64,000 nucleotides of DNA, taken from NCBI GenBank assembly GCA_022773025.1, contig JALEZF010000021.1:1-64000 (forward strand). The letters run 5' to 3'. The DNA comes from Clostridium sp. (GTDB lineage Bacteria; Bacillota; Clostridia; Clostridiales; Clostridiaceae). The notes beneath the pieces are model-generated. The model did not search any database and had not been told where the DNA came from. It worked only from the letters and a program-made list of their open reading frames with translations. Position numbers and translations under genes: made by a program. Below, in pieces: positions 39,197-47,843 of this stretch (positions are counted from its first letter, which is position 1; every line of letters begins with the position of its first letter).

Positions 39197-40352
39197 ACTG
39201 ATAGAAATAAAAATTAATAAAAAGTATTCCATAGGAATTATGATTTTCATAATTCTTATGGGCATCATATTGATGCTTACAGGGAGAATATCAAAGGAGA
39301 AAATAGGACCTGATGTAAATTCAACTTATGCCAAAGCAACGGTGCTAGAAGTTAAAAAAGATAATTCTAATAACAGTGAATTTGGAGGAAATCAGACGGT
39401 GATATGTGATATCACCAGTGGTAAATATAAAGGCAAGCAGTGTGAGGTAAGTACTGCAAATAGTTATAATCGTGGAGCCTTTTGTCAACCAGGAACAAAA
39501 GTGATTCTCCTTTTAGGGGAAGATAGCAGAGGTGATTTGACAGGAGGAGTTTACAATTATGACAGATCATCAATGATATGGATATGGGTCATACTATTTC
39601 TATTATGTTTATGTGTTATTGGCGGAAAGAAGGGAGTTGCATCATCAGCAGCGCTTATTTACACTCTTTTATGCGTGGTGTTTCTATATATCCCCCTTTT
39701 ATATATAGGTGTGAATCCTTTCATTTCTGCAGTTATAACCTCTATGCTTATATTAAGTGCATCCATATTTATACTTAATGGATGGTCTGGAAAAACTATT
39801 TGTGGTATTTTAGGAACAATTACAGGGGTAACCCTTGCAGGATTGATAGCTTTTATTTTTGGAAGCACTGCTAATCTTACAGGATTTAATCTATCTGATG
39901 TGGAAGCTATGCTATATATAGCTAATTCATCAAAGTTATCTGTTGGTGGACTTTTATTTTCAGGTATACTAATTTCATCACTAGGAGCTGTAATGGACGT
40001 CAGTGTTTCTATTACGGCAGCCATGCAAGAAATATATGAAAAGGTCCCGGATATTTCTGTAAAGGAACTCTTTCTTTCAGGAATGAATGTGGGTCATGAT
40101 ATGATGGGAACTATGTCAAATACACTGATACTTGCTTATGCTGGAAATTCAGTTACTACAATACTTACGGTTTATTCATATGAGATGACATACCTTCAAA
40201 CTATAGGATACAATTCAATAATTATAGAGCTCTTACGTGGAATTAGTGGTACCATGGGGGTGATTCTTACAGTTCCTATACAAGCCATGATTACAGCTTG
40301 GTACTTAAAGAACAGTCATAAGCTAAAGCATAGGTTAAAATTAATAGCTTAA
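39177..40352 (+). CDS. YibE/F-family membrane protein
   Basis: A 391-residue protein: one N-terminal helix (about 17-36), an extracytoplasmic beta domain of about 100 residues, then seven or so helices (about 125-380). The conserved region GAVMDVSVSITAAMQEI and GMNVGHDMMGTMSNTLILAYAG is characteristic of YibE/F proteins, whose function is unknown. ATG at 39177 is 8 bp from AAAGGA and lies inside the phosphoesterase gene, so translation is coupled. This coupling suggests they work on the same compound, such as uptake of a product released at the wall. Confidence 0.85.
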   Translation: MDMKKNKLIEIKINKKYSIGIMIFIILMGIILMLTGRISKEKIGPDVNSTYAKATVLEVKKDNSNNSEFGGNQTVICDITSGKYKGKQCEVSTANSYNRGAFCQPGTKVILLLGEDSRGDLTGGVYNYDRSSMIWIWVILFLLCLCVIGGKKGVASSAALIYTLLCVVFLYIPLLYIGVNPFISAVITSMLILSASIFILNGWSGKTICGILGTITGVTLAGLIAFIFGSTANLTGFNLSDVEAMLYIANSSKLSVGGLLFSGILISSLGAVMDVSVSITAAMQEIYEKVPDISVKELFLSGMNVGHDMMGTMSNTLILAYAGNSVTTILTVYSYEMTYLQTIGYNSIIIELLRGISGTMGVILTVPIQAMITAWYLKNSHKLKHRLKLIA

Positions 40353-40385
40353 GGAACAGCTATTAAAAAACATCAATTTATATTA

Positions 40386-40418
40386 TAAAAAAGGGCGGTT
40401 TCATTTCTGAAACCGCCA
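40386..40418 (-). terminator. terminator of the minus-strand two-component operon
   Basis: Hairpin GGCGGTTTCA/TGAAACCGCC with a 4-nt loop. On the minus strand it is followed by CTTTTTTAT; on the plus strand the tail is poor, but it still lies after the YibE/F gene. Confidence 0.85.
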
Positions 40419-40421
40419 CTT

Positions 40422-41807
40422 CTATAGTTGTAGAGTAATTATAAATCGAGCTCCACCACTTTCGTTGTTTTCAGCTATAATATCACCCTTCATGTATTGA
40501 GCAGCTGATTTAGCAGTGGACATTCCTAGACCGAAATTTCCATCTTTACCTTTATAGAAACGAGTGAAGATATACTTTAAATCTTCTTCACTAAGGCCAC
40601 GACCATCATCTGATATGACTATATAAAGTTTGTCATCAGAAGTTGACACATGAACAGTGATAGTTGTTTTAGCATAACGTATTGAATTTGAGATTATATT
40701 TACGATTATATTAGAAAGCAGAGAATGGTCTGCATTTACTATTATTTTTTCATCACTAAAGGAAGTTTTAATATGTTTTTTTTCCCTAAAAGCATAACCT
40801 TCTAACTTTTTTACTTCTTCTTCAATAAAATCATTTATGTTTATTGGAACAAAGTGTACTGGCTGATTTAAGGTATCCATCCTTGAAAGTATAAGAATTT
40901 GATCAACAATCGAAGATAGTCTTTTACTTTCTTCGATTATTATATCAGCAGCGGCTTTCCTATCATCAAAATAGTCTTCTCGAAGTCCTTCAGCGTATCC
41001 TTGAATAGACATTAATGGAGTGCGAAGTTCGTGAGAAACATTTTGAAGAGACATTTTTTGACCATCATTGAAGGCTTTTAACCTTTTCACCATTATATTT
41101 AGATTGTCAGCTAAAGTTTGAAGCTCTATACTGTTTGAATCAATTGTTACAGGGACAAGTATTCCGTTACCTATATCGTTGGCTTGGCTACTAAGTTTTT
41201 TTATAGGTTTTGATAAATGAACCGCAACCACATAGACAACTAATAGAAACAATATAGTTATTCCTATTAATATAGAACCTAAAGTTCGATTAGTTGACTT
41301 TAATATCATTTTAAAGTTGTCAGTTGATGAAAAAAGATAAACTCCACTATTTGAATCTATATTAACTTTGCTTAAATAATAAAAATCTTTTCCGACTTTT
41401 AATCTCTGAACATTTCCAAGATGAAAGAGATTGTTTTTTGAGCTAGATAAAATTTCTTTTAGCTTAGATGTATCTAAATTTATAGAGGAATATTTGATTG
41501 AAGAATCATCGTTAGATACTATAAGCTCTACCATATTATCTTTAGATGAATTATTTAATAGGTGATTATGAGTTTGAATCAAATCATCTAAGGTTATTTC
41601 ATTACTTGGAATATCTTCATAAAGACGCTCCATAGCTGCAGAAATATAATTTAAAGAGTCAGACAAACCGCTGTCAAATGTATAGATTAGAACTATATTA
41701 AATAAAATGAATATGCCTAGAGACATAATAATTACTAGAAAAAGAATAGGTCTAGCAAATATAGACCTAAGCTCACGGATCTTTCTTTGTTTACTCATCT
41801 TTATCAA
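40422..41807 (-). CDS. sensor histidine kinase (HAMP type)
   Basis: A 461-residue kinase: TM1 (about 15-38), extracytoplasmic sensor (about 39-180), TM2 (about 183-203), HAMP, HisKA with phospho-His in NVSHELRTPLMS (about residue 258), and ATPase boxes NIISNSIRYA, DDGRGLS and GLGMSTAK. The first-gene overlap of 17 bp with the upstream regulator shows a normal pair. The signal is unknown. It is the last gene before the terminator. Confidence 0.9.
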   Translation of the reverse strand: MIKMSKQRKIRELRSIFARPILFLVIIMSLGIFILFNIVLIYTFDSGLSDSLNYISAAMERLYEDIPSNEITLDDLIQTHNHLLNNSSKDNMVELIVSNDDSSIKYSSINLDTSKLKEILSSSKNNLFHLGNVQRLKVGKDFYYLSKVNIDSNSGVYLFSSTDNFKMILKSTNRTLGSILIGITILFLLVVYVVAVHLSKPIKKLSSQANDIGNGILVPVTIDSNSIELQTLADNLNIMVKRLKAFNDGQKMSLQNVSHELRTPLMSIQGYAEGLREDYFDDRKAAADIIIEESKRLSSIVDQILILSRMDTLNQPVHFVPININDFIEEEVKKLEGYAFREKKHIKTSFSDEKIIVNADHSLLSNIIVNIISNSIRYAKTTITVHVSTSDDKLYIVISDDGRGLSEEDLKYIFTRFYKGKDGNFGLGMSTAKSAAQYMKGDIIAENNESGGARFIITLQL

Positions 41808-42492
41808 ATCCTATCCTAAAGCCATAACCTCTTATGGTCTCTATCTTAACTGAAGAGTTATTGTCCACAAGCTTTTTCCTAAGTCTTTTCATGGTGTCAT
41901 CTGTGGCTCTTGTATCTATGACTTTTATATCAAATTCCCATATCTTTCGAAGAAGTTCATCACGGGATACAGCTTTATCTTCATTATCTATCAAATAAGT
42001 TATTACTTCATATTCTGTAGGTGTCAGAGAAATTGGGAAACCATCTTTGGTAATTTCACGACGCTTTTTATTTACATTTAAATCACCATAGCTGATGATG
42101 TCGTCATGTTTTGTGATTCCGCTTTGCATTTCGATTCTACGGAATATAGCTTGAACTCTTACTACAAGTTCTATTGGAGAAAATGGCTTTGTGAGATAAT
42201 CATCACTTCCTATGGTTATACCTGTGATTTTATCTATTTCACTATCTTTAGCAGATACTATTATGATAGGGACAGTACTTTTTTCTCTTATGAGATTACA
42301 AATAGATAGTCCATCCATACCTGGAAGCATTATGTCCAATACTAAGAGATCAGCAGGAGTACTGTCAAAAGCTTCTAAGAGAGCCTCGCCACAATCAAAG
42401 GTCTGAACTTTAAATCCAGATTTCTCTAGAAAAATCCTTTCCAAATCTCTAATATGTTTTTCATCCTCTGCAATATAAATCAATTTCTCCAT
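41791..42492 (-). CDS. OmpR-family response regulator
   Basis: A 233-residue regulator: receiver with AEDEKH pocket, phospho-acceptor in VLDIMLPGMDG, switch Ser VSAKDS and LTKPFS, then a winged helix (LTPTEYEVITYLI, IRGYGFRIG). The start is set at 42492 where GGAGG is 5 bp away; the frame is open upstream into the AI-2E gene but without a ribosome site. It partners the kinase downstream. Target genes are unknown. Confidence 0.92.
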   Translation of the reverse strand: MEKLIYIAEDEKHIRDLERIFLEKSGFKVQTFDCGEALLEAFDSTPADLLVLDIMLPGMDGLSICNLIREKSTVPIIIVSAKDSEIDKITGITIGSDDYLTKPFSPIELVVRVQAIFRRIEMQSGITKHDDIISYGDLNVNKKRREITKDGFPISLTPTEYEVITYLIDNEDKAVSRDELLRKIWEFDIKVIDTRATDDTMKRLRKKLVDNNSSVKIETIRGYGFRIGFDKDE

Positions 42493-42522
42493 AAAAACCT
42501 CCAAAACTTGTTTTGTACCTTT

Positions 42523-42551
42523 AGTATATCTCAGCATAAATTTAATGTAAA
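42523..42551 (-). promoter_or_regulatory. promoter of the two-component operon
   Basis: On the minus strand TTTACA, 17 bp, TATACT, ending about 30 bp before the regulator start. Confidence 0.75.
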
Positions 42552-42571
42552 TCAGAGAGGAATCTTCGTTG

Positions 42572-43654
42572 TTACTTGAAGATATGAATTTTTCCACTAT
42601 CATTTAAATTTTTGATTATAATTGCTATTGCAGGAAGAGCAAATAGTCCTATGAACCCAAAGGCCTTTACCCCTATAAACATACAGATAAGCATTACTAG
42701 TGGATGCATTCCTACCTGAGCCCCAACTATCTTTGGCTCTAAGATATTACGCACTACTGTTATTAGCAGATAAAGTGTTGCAAGGCCTAGTGCTAGATAG
42801 ACATTTCCACGGATTAGTTCTATGATAACCCAAGGAATCAGTATTCCGCCCGTACCTAGAATAGGAAGTATATCTAGTAAAGCTATAATTGCAGCTATAG
42901 TTACTCCATTTTCTATTCTAAGAATAAAGAAGCCTAGGGAAAGTTCTAAAAATGTTAAGGACATCAAAATGCTATATGCTTTTATAAATTTAAATAGAGT
43001 ACCCACAATATAGTGTTTAACATCAAAGAGTATATCTCTTACTTTAGGTGGAAATTGTCTTACTATAAAACTTGTTATCCTAGTGTAATCAATAGTGAAG
43101 AAAAAGGAAGAGATTATAGAAAGTATCACCGTTATAAAAAATGTTGGTATAGATGAAAATAAAGAGTATATAAATCCTATGACCGTTGAGGACATAGAAG
43201 AAATAATGGACCCAAGAGAATTAGAAAAAGATATAGTTATAGCCTCAATATCTTCAACTAATGCAGGGTCAAGCTTTCCAAGGAGATTTTCAACATTAGC
43301 AAACATGCTATATACTGCTGGCTCGATGCTGGTAGCATATATATCAGGAAGCTTTAAAAATAATTCTCTAAGGGATATAAACAGTCTTGTACCTAATAAT
43401 ATTAGAAGTCCTACTACAATGGCATAAAATAGTAATACTACTATGGCTGATAGAGGTTTTCTATTTATATGAAGTTTTTCAGATAAAAAGTTTATTAAAG
43501 GTTTTAAGATAAATGCTACAGCAAAACCTATTACAAATGGCATAAACCATACTAAGCCGTATTTAATTCCAACAAAGATTAAAGCCGATACTGTAATAAA
43601 GTATAGTACATTAATAATGAAGTTTCGTTTTTTATCAATATCCAACAATGTCAC
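42572..43654 (-). CDS. AI-2E/PerM-family membrane transporter
   Basis: A 360-residue protein with about seven or eight helices: an N-terminal pair (about 15-55), one at about 65-85, and a C-terminal group (about 205-350). The C-terminal signature LLDILPILGTGGILIPWVI and MHPLVMLICMFIGVKAFGF is typical of the family, which includes AI-2 exporters and Na+/H+-type antiporters. The GTG at 43654 overlaps the AAGGAG site, and TTG codons at 43648 or 43645 fit spacing better. It has its own position upstream of the two-component operon, which has an independent promoter. Confidence 0.85.
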   Translation of the reverse strand: MTLLDIDKKRNFIINVLYFITVSALIFVGIKYGLVWFMPFVIGFAVAFILKPLINFLSEKLHINRKPLSAIVVLLFYAIVVGLLILLGTRLFISLRELFLKLPDIYATSIEPAVYSMFANVENLLGKLDPALVEDIEAITISFSNSLGSIISSMSSTVIGFIYSLFSSIPTFFITVILSIISSFFFTIDYTRITSFIVRQFPPKVRDILFDVKHYIVGTLFKFIKAYSILMSLTFLELSLGFFILRIENGVTIAAIIALLDILPILGTGGILIPWVIIELIRGNVYLALGLATLYLLITVVRNILEPKIVGAQVGMHPLVMLICMFIGVKAFGFIGLFALPAIAIIIKNLNDSGKIHIFK

Positions 43655-43720
43655 TCCTTAATTTAAAAATCAGTTGCTTATTACAATAAATTATAGATAA
43701 TATAAGGCTTATTTGCAAAT

Positions 43721-45523
43721 TTATTCCTTGATATGTCCATTCAAAATAGGGGTGGCTATTTTGGATAATTTAAAGTTGTTATATTCGTTGTCGCTGAAGG
43801 AAGATTTAGAAATTCCACCAGAAGAGATATTGCCCTTGGGCTTGAATTTTTCCATAGTAAGTAGAACTGATGGGGATTCATCCATTTTTACAACTAAATC
43901 ATCACCTATAAAAAATATCTTTATAGTTCTAGTGTTCGACATTTCTATGAATGATATGGATAGCTTTAAAACTATATTATCATCTTCATCCATAGTAAAC
44001 TTTCCTGTAGAAGCAACTCTATAATTTTCTCCTTTAAATTGGACATCACTATATAAGTATTGACCAAAACCAACAAAAATCTTATTAGTATTAAATTTTT
44101 CTTTTATAGAAATACAAAAACCTTGATCTTCTATATTAAAGGAGATTTCATTTATGCCTTCAGCAAAATTATTCTGCATACATTGAATTATAAGTGGCAG
44201 TATTCCGGCAGAGGAATCTTCCATAGAGTAGACTTTTCCATGGATTTCTTTTGCAGTTTCAGGTATATATAAAGTTTTATCTTTAAACTTTGAAGATAAA
44301 AAAATCTTTTTATACCATGGTAACATTGTGGAAGATATCTTTGAAACTGGCTCTCCAAATTTAAGATTACTTAAGGTTTCTTGCAAATGATTAAAGGCTG
44401 TTTTATTTTCACTTAAGGCTGCAACATTAAGCTTTATATCATCATTAAAATATTTAGTAACTATATCTATAGTTGAGCCTTGAGGAAGAAGGTTAGTGCT
44501 GCCGCTGGTCATAGCGATGACAATATCATGTTTTGGAATAACCATAACATACTGCCCAAAGAGGCCATTAAATTGGAAGGCGTTAGTTATAGTATTGTGA
44601 ATCCATATTTGGTAGCCATAGGCTCTGTTTGAGGTGCCATTATCTTCTCTTGCGTGCTCTATAGTAGAAGCGTTAATCCATTCTTCAGAAATAATCTGCT
44701 TTTCTTCGCCGGCAACTACCCATTTCCCTTTTTGAAGATAAAGCTGACCTAGTTTTGCCATATTTTCTAGTGTTATATAGCAACCCCATCCCCCCTTTTC
44801 ATTACCACGCGGACACTTCTCCCAGGTTACATCTGTTATTCCTAGAGGTTCAAATAAAAAAGGAATTAGATATTCTAAAAGTCCTGAGCCTGTTTTGCGT
44901 TTTACTATGGCAGAAAGCATATAAGAGTTCATGCTGTTATAGGCAAATTTGGTTCCTGGTTCAAAGGCTGTATCTGAATCTAGGAATGACTTTACCCAAT
45001 CCTTTGAAAGAACTGAAGAAGCTTCATTAAACTTTATTCCTGAAGTCATGGTTAAAAGGTGTTCGACGGTTATTGATTTCACCTTTTTAGAAGTTAATAT
45101 AGAAGTTTTTTCAGGAAAGATATCAACGATTTTCTCATTTATATCAATAAGGCCTTGGTCAGCGGCGATGCCTACAGCCATGGATGTGATGCTCTTGCAT
45201 AGAGAATGGGTCACATGAGGGTATTCTTCTAAGTATGGAGCCCACATTCCAGTAGAGATTATTTTTCCATGACGTAATATCATCAGGCCATGAGCATTAA
45301 TATCTTTTGCCGCGGATATTTCTTTATAGAATTTATTTAAATACTCAGATGATACACCTTGGGATTCTGGAGTCACCCTTGGAAGGGGGTAATCATTTTT
45401 CTTAGGTGGAAAGAATTTAAGCTTTTGTGGCACAAAGTCATAAGGCAAGGTATCGCTAGTTACCTCGCCGTTTAAAAGTTTATTAAAGAAATCCATCTTT
45501 TTTATCTCATTTAAAAGTACCAT
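43721..45523 (-). CDS. serine hydrolase (beta-lactamase/penicillin-binding class C fold)
   Basis: A 600-residue protein. The class C beta-lactamase domain covers about 50-390, with nucleophile S-x-x-K in HSLCKSI, a Y-x-N-type motif in YNSMNSYM and a late GLFGQYVMVIP strand. The last 200 residues are an extra beta-rich domain. No signal peptide is seen, so it is probably cytoplasmic, unlike true beta-lactamases. GGAGG precedes the start. Substrate may be an ester or peptide; antibiotic resistance is not implied. It lies 4 bp after the CmpB-like gene and is co-transcribed with it. Confidence 0.85.
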   Translation of the reverse strand: MVLLNEIKKMDFFNKLLNGEVTSDTLPYDFVPQKLKFFPPKKNDYPLPRVTPESQGVSSEYLNKFYKEISAAKDINAHGLMILRHGKIISTGMWAPYLEEYPHVTHSLCKSITSMAVGIAADQGLIDINEKIVDIFPEKTSILTSKKVKSITVEHLLTMTSGIKFNEASSVLSKDWVKSFLDSDTAFEPGTKFAYNSMNSYMLSAIVKRKTGSGLLEYLIPFLFEPLGITDVTWEKCPRGNEKGGWGCYITLENMAKLGQLYLQKGKWVVAGEEKQIISEEWINASTIEHAREDNGTSNRAYGYQIWIHNTITNAFQFNGLFGQYVMVIPKHDIVIAMTSGSTNLLPQGSTIDIVTKYFNDDIKLNVAALSENKTAFNHLQETLSNLKFGEPVSKISSTMLPWYKKIFLSSKFKDKTLYIPETAKEIHGKVYSMEDSSAGILPLIIQCMQNNFAEGINEISFNIEDQGFCISIKEKFNTNKIFVGFGQYLYSDVQFKGENYRVASTGKFTMDEDDNIVLKLSISFIEMSNTRTIKIFFIGDDLVVKMDESPSVLLTMEKFKPKGNISSGGISKSSFSDNEYNNFKLSKIATPILNGHIKE

Positions 45524-45527
45524 TTAT

Positions 45528-46208
45528 TTATATTGCCTCCTTTTGTAGTTCCATCACAGGTGTTTTTTCAACTACCTGCATATTAGCATATATTTTTTCT
45601 AATCTTTCGTCAGGATAGTGCTTGTCCAAAAATCTTGTAAGAGAATTATTTATTTCTATATTTTCACGTCGTTGTCTTTGACGGTTTACAGCTAGTGCTG
45701 AAATCATAAGATCCAATAGGAATAATGCTGCTATGCACCAAGTTAGAGGGATGCCGATATTATTTGGAAGCTTTTCTATGAGACCACTTACATAGGGATA
45801 AGTATTTCTTATAAATATCAATCCTAGGAGTCCCCAACATACTGCAAAGGATGCATTAGTTCTGCCATGTAAATTAAGAGGAGTGTGACTGTATTCCCAA
45901 GATACTGTTCCAAAAACTTTTTCTTGGAAGAAGGAGCATACATATTCGAAAAGAGCACCAATAACAGCACAAGCTAAAAATATAAATACTCCATTTGTCT
46001 CTGCTATAGGATTTAAAGTTAATGTTAGAAGTACAGCTCCGAATCCATATACGGGACTTATAGGTCCGTAGATTACACCCTTTCTACTTTCAAAGTAACC
46101 ATGCTTCAAGTAGCACCAAAGCATCTCTGCCATATAGCCTAGCACACATCCGATAACAAATACCCAGATTAATTTATACATATTAATTCCTTTAGCAAAT
46201 GAATCCAT
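45528..46208 (-). CDS. CmpB-like membrane protein (putative ABC transporter permease family, PF06541-like)
   Basis: A 226-residue protein with five or so helices and the family strings GYMAEMLWCYLKHGYFESRKG, PISPVYGFGA and the NASFAVCWGLLG region. The C-terminus is charged (RQRQRRENIE, then a helical tail). The start is set at 46208, 6 bp from AAAGGTG, not the longer frame to 46298. Members are common near ABC genes but have no ATPase partner here. The serine hydrolase gene is coupled downstream. Confidence 0.8.
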   Translation of the reverse strand: MDSFAKGINMYKLIWVFVIGCVLGYMAEMLWCYLKHGYFESRKGVIYGPISPVYGFGAVLLTLTLNPIAETNGVFIFLACAVIGALFEYVCSFFQEKVFGTVSWEYSHTPLNLHGRTNASFAVCWGLLGLIFIRNTYPYVSGLIEKLPNNIGIPLTWCIAALFLLDLMISALAVNRQRQRRENIEINNSLTRFLDKHYPDERLEKIYANMQVVEKTPVMELQKEAI

Positions 46209-46427
46209 AAAATCACCTTTCTTCAAATTATCATTGTACTTATTATAGAAAACTAGATATGTCAATTCAAAGGGGGTATTGTGGCAATTTTGTGTCAATA
46301 CTTAGAAAATCAATTGAAGAGTTTTCTTTGAAGAATTGACTTTAAAAATTAGGCATTATATCATTAAATGGGAATTATAATTCTGAAAATTAAAATAATT
46401 ATATTTTTTTGGATTTAGGGAGATAAA

Positions 46428-46943
46428 ATGAAAATAGAAGAAATTAAAACGAAGCGTTTAAATCTTAGAGGTTATAAAAAATCAGATGCAGACTTTGTAA
46501 TAAGTATGTGGAATGATCCTGAAATGGGTAAATATATGCCAGACCCATCAATAGAAAATATGGATGATGAATACAGAAAGGTGTATGATACCTTAGAAGA
46601 TGATGAAGAATGTTGCTACTTGATTGCAGAATATTTAGTCACAGGAGAACGTATCGGAGCATGTAGTTTCATAGCAAGTGAAGATGGAGAAACCTATGAT
46701 TTGGGCTATAGTGTACACAAGAAATTTTGGAGAAATGGTTATGGAACAGAAATGGCACAAGCCATGATTGATTATGCGAAATCTCATGGTGCAAAAATAA
46801 TTACAGCACCAGTAAACAAGCAAAATGCGCCTTCTAATGCAGTGATGAAAAAATTGGGTTTTAGCATAGTGGGTGAACATAGAACTAAGAAAATGGGCAC
46901 TGATATTATTATTGATGAATATTTGTATAGGCTGTATTTATAA
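46428..46943 (+). CDS. GNAT-family N-acetyltransferase (RimJ/RimL-like)
   Basis: A 171-residue acetyltransferase, cytoplasmic, using acetyl-CoA. It opens IKTKRLNLRGYKKSDADF and contains the acetyl-CoA loop in RNGYGTEMAQAM, and the closing NAPSNAVMKKLGFSIVGEHR. This is the RimJ/RimL type that acetylates protein N-termini or small amines. GGGAG precedes the start. The acceptor is unknown. It begins the accessory stretch; the next gene is another GNAT enzyme of a different subtype. Confidence 0.85.
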   Translation: MKIEEIKTKRLNLRGYKKSDADFVISMWNDPEMGKYMPDPSIENMDDEYRKVYDTLEDDEECCYLIAEYLVTGERIGACSFIASEDGETYDLGYSVHKKFWRNGYGTEMAQAMIDYAKSHGAKIITAPVNKQNAPSNAVMKKLGFSIVGEHRTKKMGTDIIIDEYLYRLYL

Positions 46944-47042
46944 AAGTTAAAAGAGGAAAAACATAATTTTAAATTTGTTGGTAAGGTATTTTAATTGATA
47001 TTGGTTAATTTAATAAGTAGAAATTTAGGGGTAAAAGGATTT

Positions 47043-47459
47043 ATGGAAATAGTTAAGTTTAATTTGAAAGATAAAAATCAATTATTAGAGTTAGATAAAG
47101 AATGTTTTGGGGCGGATTGCTGGAGTAATGAATTATGGCAAGAAATTTTGAAGGATTTAGGGCATAATATTATTTATTTAGTAAAACAAAATAATGAATT
47201 AATTGCATACCTAATGATATTCAATTGGGGAAAAGAAAAAAATTACGTTAAAATTACTAATATAGGAACTAAAAGTGAGTTTAGAGGACAAAAATTAGCT
47301 CATAAATTATTTGAAACAATGATAAATGATATGAAAAAACAGGGGATGAAAGATTTTAGAGGAGAGACAAGAGTAACAAACTATCCTATACAAAAAGTAT
47401 TTAGTGATTTTGGATTCAGAAATGTGGAAACTTTTAAAAATGATTTAGGGTTATGTTAA
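47043..47459 (+). CDS. GNAT-family N-acetyltransferase (RimI-like)
   Basis: A 138-residue protein. The start is set at 47043, after AAAAGGATTT; the frame is open to 46995 without a ribosome site. It has the RimI-like layout, with CWSNELWQEI, TNIGTKSEFRGQKLAHKLFE (acetyl-CoA loop) and NYPIQKVFSDFGFR. Such proteins acetylate ribosomal proteins or small compounds. The substrate is unknown. The XRE pseudogene follows. Confidence 0.8.
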   Translation: MEIVKFNLKDKNQLLELDKECFGADCWSNELWQEILKDLGHNIIYLVKQNNELIAYLMIFNWGKEKNYVKITNIGTKSEFRGQKLAHKLFETMINDMKKQGMKDFRGETRVTNYPIQKVFSDFGFRNVETFKNDLGLC

Positions 47460-47524
47460 CATACGTTGCTTGTAGCAACGGCTTAATATTGATTATAATA
47501 TACTTAAAAAAGGGGGAGCTTTGT

Positions 47525-47715
47525 ATGTTTAATGAAAATCTAAAGGCAATGAGAAAAGCAAAGGGACTTTCGCAAGAAGAACTTGCTATTAAAATAAATG
47601 TAGTTCGTCAGACAATTTCTAAATGGGAAAATGGAGTTTTCCTAATTTTAAAATATTGATAAATGCAACCCATGTCCGCCTACTTGCAGATTTGATTAAA
47701 AAAATACCATTTTAG
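47525..47715 (+). pseudogene. XRE-family regulator, truncated and frameshifted
   Basis: MFNENLKAMRKAKGLSQEEL and the helix-turn-helix ending RQTISKWENG are intact, after GGGGGAG. At the end of the helix-turn-helix the frame shifts and stops at 47657. The other frame continues as PNFKILINATHVRLLADLIK to 47715, so the reading frame is broken near 47640. It was a small Cro/CI-like repressor, now probably inactive. Its location between the GNAT and ADH genes may mark an old mobile element. Confidence 0.75.
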
Positions 47716-47843
47716 TTTGAATGATAGTTTTAAATCTAGAGTTACTCTTATGTATTTGATAAAATATTTTTTAAAGCTAAATAATTCACAAATATACATT
47801 CAATTGTGCTATAATATAAAAAACAGGATAGGAGGGTTTAATA

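Noticed and set aside
43095..43427. 110-codon plus-strand frame in the AI-2E gene
   Set aside because: It is the complement of the membrane protein and has no ribosome site.
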